DNA from: Conidiobolus incongruus B7586
Taxonomy: Eukaryota > Entomophthoromycota > Entomophthoromycetes > Entomophthorales > Conidiobolaceae
Direction of reading: 5' to 3'
DNA: 33,531 bases
Assembly: GCA_000697335.1 (NCBI GenBank)
Contig: JNEM01014187.1
Location: forward strand, 1-33,531
Within the stretch, counting starts at the first letter, position 1; every line of letters begins with the position of its first letter. Both the position numbers and the translations under genes were made by a program. The notes beneath the pieces are model-generated. The model had not been told where the DNA came from and ran no database searches. It saw nothing but the letters and a program-made list of their open reading frames with translations. This document shows, piece by piece, positions 31,609 through 33,531 of the stretch.

Positions 31609-33531
31609 ATGACAAAAGGAGCTGCTATTGGTATTGATTTAGGTACTACTTACTCTTGTGTCGGTGTTTGGCAAAATGATCGTGTAGAGATTATTGCTAA
31701 TGACCAGGGTAATCGTACTACTCCCTCATATGTTGCTTTCACCGATACAGAACGTCTAATTGGTGATGCTGCTAAAAACCAAGTCGCAATGAACCCTTAT
31801 AACACAGTTTTCGATGCTAAACGTTTAATCGGTCGTCGTTTCACTGATGCTGATGTTCAAAGTGATATGAAGCACTGGCCCTTCAAAGTTATTGACAGTA
31901 ATGGCTTACCTAAGATCCAAGTTGAATACAAGGGTGAGAAAAAGACTTTCACTCCCGAAGAAATTTCATCTATGGTCTTGGTTAAGATGCGCGAAGTTGC
32001 TGAAGCTTATCTTGGAACCAAAGTCACGGATGCTGTCATTACTGTCCCTGCATATTTTAACGATTCTCAACGTCAAGCTACCAAGGATGCCGGTGTTATT
32101 GCTGGTTTGAATGTCCTCCGTATTATCAACGAACCCACTGCTGCTGCTATTGCTTATGGCTTAGACAAACAGGCTAAAGGTGAAAAGAACGTGTTGATTT
32201 TCGATTTGGGTGGTGGTACTTTCGATGTCTCCTTGCTAACAATTGATGAAGGTGTCTTCGAGGTCAAAGCTACTGCTGGTGATACTCATTTAGGTGGTGA
32301 AGATTTTGATAACAGATTGGTCAATCATTTTGTTCAAGAATTCAAACGTAAGAACAAGAAAGACTTGAGTAGCAATGCTCGTGCTCTTCGTCGTCTTAGA
32401 ACCGCTTGTGAACGTGCTAAGCGTACCTTATCTTCTGCTGCTCAAACTACCATTGAAATTGATTCTTTATTCGAAGGTATTGACTTCTACACCTCCATCA
32501 CTCGTGCTAGATTCGAAGAACTCTGTCAAGATCTCTTCCGCTCAACCATGGAACCAGTCGAAAAGGTTCTTCGCGACTCCAAGATCGACAAATCATCTGT
32601 CCATGAAGTTGTATTAGTCGGTGGTTCCACCCGTATTCCTAAGATTCAAAAGATGGTTTCAGAATTTTTCAATGGTAAAGAACCCTGCAAATCCATCAAT
32701 CCCGATGAAGCTGTTGCCTATGGAGCTGCTGTCCAAGCTGCTATCTTGACTGGTGATACTTCATCAAAGACTCAAGATCTCTTGTTGTTGGATGTTGCTC
32801 CTCTTTCTCTGGGTATTGAAACAGCTGGTGGTATTATGACTACCCTTATCAAGCGTAATTCTACAGTCCCCACGAAGAAATCAGAAATTTTCACCACTTA
32901 TGCTGATAATCAACCAGGTGTCAATATCCAAGTCTATGAAGGTGAACGTCCGCGTACCAAGGATAATAACTTGCTTGGTCAATTCCAGCTTAATGGTATT
33001 CCTCCTGCTCCTCGTGGTGTTCCTCAAATTGAAGTTTCCTTCGATATTGATGCCAATGGTATTTTGAATGTCTCTGCTTCCGATAAGTCCACTGGTAAAT
33101 CTAACAAGATCACTATTACCAACGACAAAGGACGACTCTCCAAAGAAGATATTGAGCGTATGGTAGCTGAAGCCGAAAAGTATAAGGAAGAAGATGAAGC
33201 TGCTGCTGCTCGTATCACCGCCCGCAATGGTTTGGAATCATACACCTACAACCTCAAAAACACCATTAACGATGCTAATTTGTCCAGTAAGCTAGATGCT
33301 GCTGACAAGAAGAAACTCGAAGATGCCATCAATGAAACTACCACTTGGTTGGATAACTCAGCTGAAGCTTCCAAGGAAGAATATGAAGATAGACAAAAGG
33401 AACTTGAAGGTATTGCTAATCCCATTATGACCAAACTTTACCAAGGAGGAGGTTCTGCTGGAGGTATGCCTGGTGGTTTCCCAGGTGCAGGTGCTTCTTA
33501 CCCCAACCAAGGTAGTGCTGGACCTACCGTT
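31609..33531 (+). CDS. cytosolic Hsp70 chaperone (copy 2), cut by the window end
   Basis: Open from ATG at 31609 to the last base, 641 codons with no intron; only a few residues (an EEVD-type end) should be missing. It has the same domain order as copy 1: [16 protein letters not shown] at the N-terminus, then [25 protein letters not shown], the DLLLLDV linker, the substrate-binding domain and a shorter [12 protein letters not shown] linker. It differs from copy 1 at scattered positions (for example [10 protein letters not shown] against [10 protein letters not shown], and [15 protein letters not shown] in the lid). Codon bias is weaker than in copy 1, hinting at lower or more conditional expression, though both have heat-shock-like promoters. 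Stretches of 50-77 identical bases shared with copy 1 suggest gene conversion. Confidence 0.96.
   Translation, partial: MTKGAAIGIDLGTTYSCVGVWQNDRVEIIANDQGNRTTPSYVAFTDTERLIGDAAKNQVAMNPYNTVFDAKRLIGRRFTDADVQSDMKHWPFKVIDSNGLPKIQVEYKGEKKTFTPEEISSMVLVKMREVAEAYLGTKVTDAVITVPAYFNDSQRQATKDAGVIAGLNVLRIINEPTAAAIAYGLDKQAKGEKNVLIFDLGGGTFDVSLLTIDEGVFEVKATAGDTHLGGEDFDNRLVNHFVQEFKRKNKKDLSSNARALRRLRTACERAKRTLSSAAQTTIEIDSLFEGIDFYTSITRARFEELCQDLFRSTMEPVEKVLRDSKIDKSSVHEVVLVGGSTRIPKIQKMVSEFFNGKEPCKSINPDEAVAYGAAVQAAILTGDTSSKTQDLLLLDVAPLSLGIETAGGIMTTLIKRNSTVPTKKSEIFTTYADNQPGVNIQVYEGERPRTKDNNLLGQFQLNGIPPAPRGVPQIEVSFDIDANGILNVSASDKSTGKSNKITITNDKGRLSKEDIERMVAEAEKYKEEDEAAAARITARNGLESYTYNLKNTINDANLSSKLDAADKKKLEDAINETTTWLDNSAEASKEEYEDRQKELEGIANPIMTKLYQGGGSAGGMPGGFPGAGASYPNQGSAGPTV

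Noticed and set aside
31892-33434. Open frames of 60-80 residues within Hsp70 copy 2
   Set aside because: Same shadow effect; the true frame runs unbroken from 31609 to the window end.
1-33531. Ciliate or other altered genetic code, suggested by extreme AT content
   Set aside because: TAA, TAG and TGA each end a well-defined gene (BAH, ANKRD13-like and SPP), and none is needed as a sense codon in an intact gene.
1-33531. CRISPR array, rRNA, LTR element or virus-like insertion
   Set aside because: No regularly spaced repeats, rRNA signatures, reverse transcriptase, integrase or capsid-like reading was seen.

Overview
The window looks like nuclear DNA of an AT-rich eukaryote, most probably an early-diverging ('zygomycete-grade') fungus. 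Three things point this way. Intergenic DNA is extremely AT-rich, while genes are clearly richer in G+C. Short introns of about 48-71 nt have GTAAGT/GTAATW donors, TAG or CAG acceptors and CTAAY/TTAAY branch-like motifs. The cytosolic Hsp70s look fungal or opisthokont and end, in the complete copy, in EEVD. TAA, TAG and TGA all act as stops, so the code is standard. The lineage call is inference; an Entomophthoromycotina-like (Conidiobolus-like) genome would fit, but the sequence alone does not prove it.

Left part (1-11 kb): tRNA-Phe(GAA), a three-exon BAH-domain gene (+), an intron-containing tRNA-Tyr(GUA) (-), a three-exon signal peptide peptidase (-) and tRNA-Arg(ACG) (+). Between them lie AT-rich spacers and several decayed coding blocks (about 7.0-7.9, 9.37-9.75 and 10.36-10.71 kb).

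Middle part (11.4-20.6 kb): a 13-exon gene whose reconstructed 1272-residue product resembles Integrator subunit 2 (INTS2) but ends in a roughly 200-residue Pro/Gly/Arg-rich tail. Then come an eight-exon ANKRD13-type ankyrin/GPCR-chaperone protein (530 aa) and two small secreted-protein paralogues flanking it. The minus-strand paralogue appears broken just after its start codon.

Right part (20.6-33.5 kb): an intact intronless Hsp70 (651 aa), a long AT-rich spacer, remnants of F-box/LRR-like genes, a short TTAA-flanked inverted-repeat element, a decayed Hsp70 fragment, and a second Hsp70 that runs off the window end. The two Hsp70s share a promoter module with identical internal spacing and long identical coding tracts that suggest gene conversion.

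A perfect 19-bp Tn5 mosaic end (Nextera library adapter) sits at 26649-26667 inside the AT-rich spacer. It marks a probable assembly artefact, so contiguity across that point should not be trusted. No CRISPR array, rRNA or complete mobile element was seen. The genes look like ordinary housekeeping loci rather than a functional cluster.
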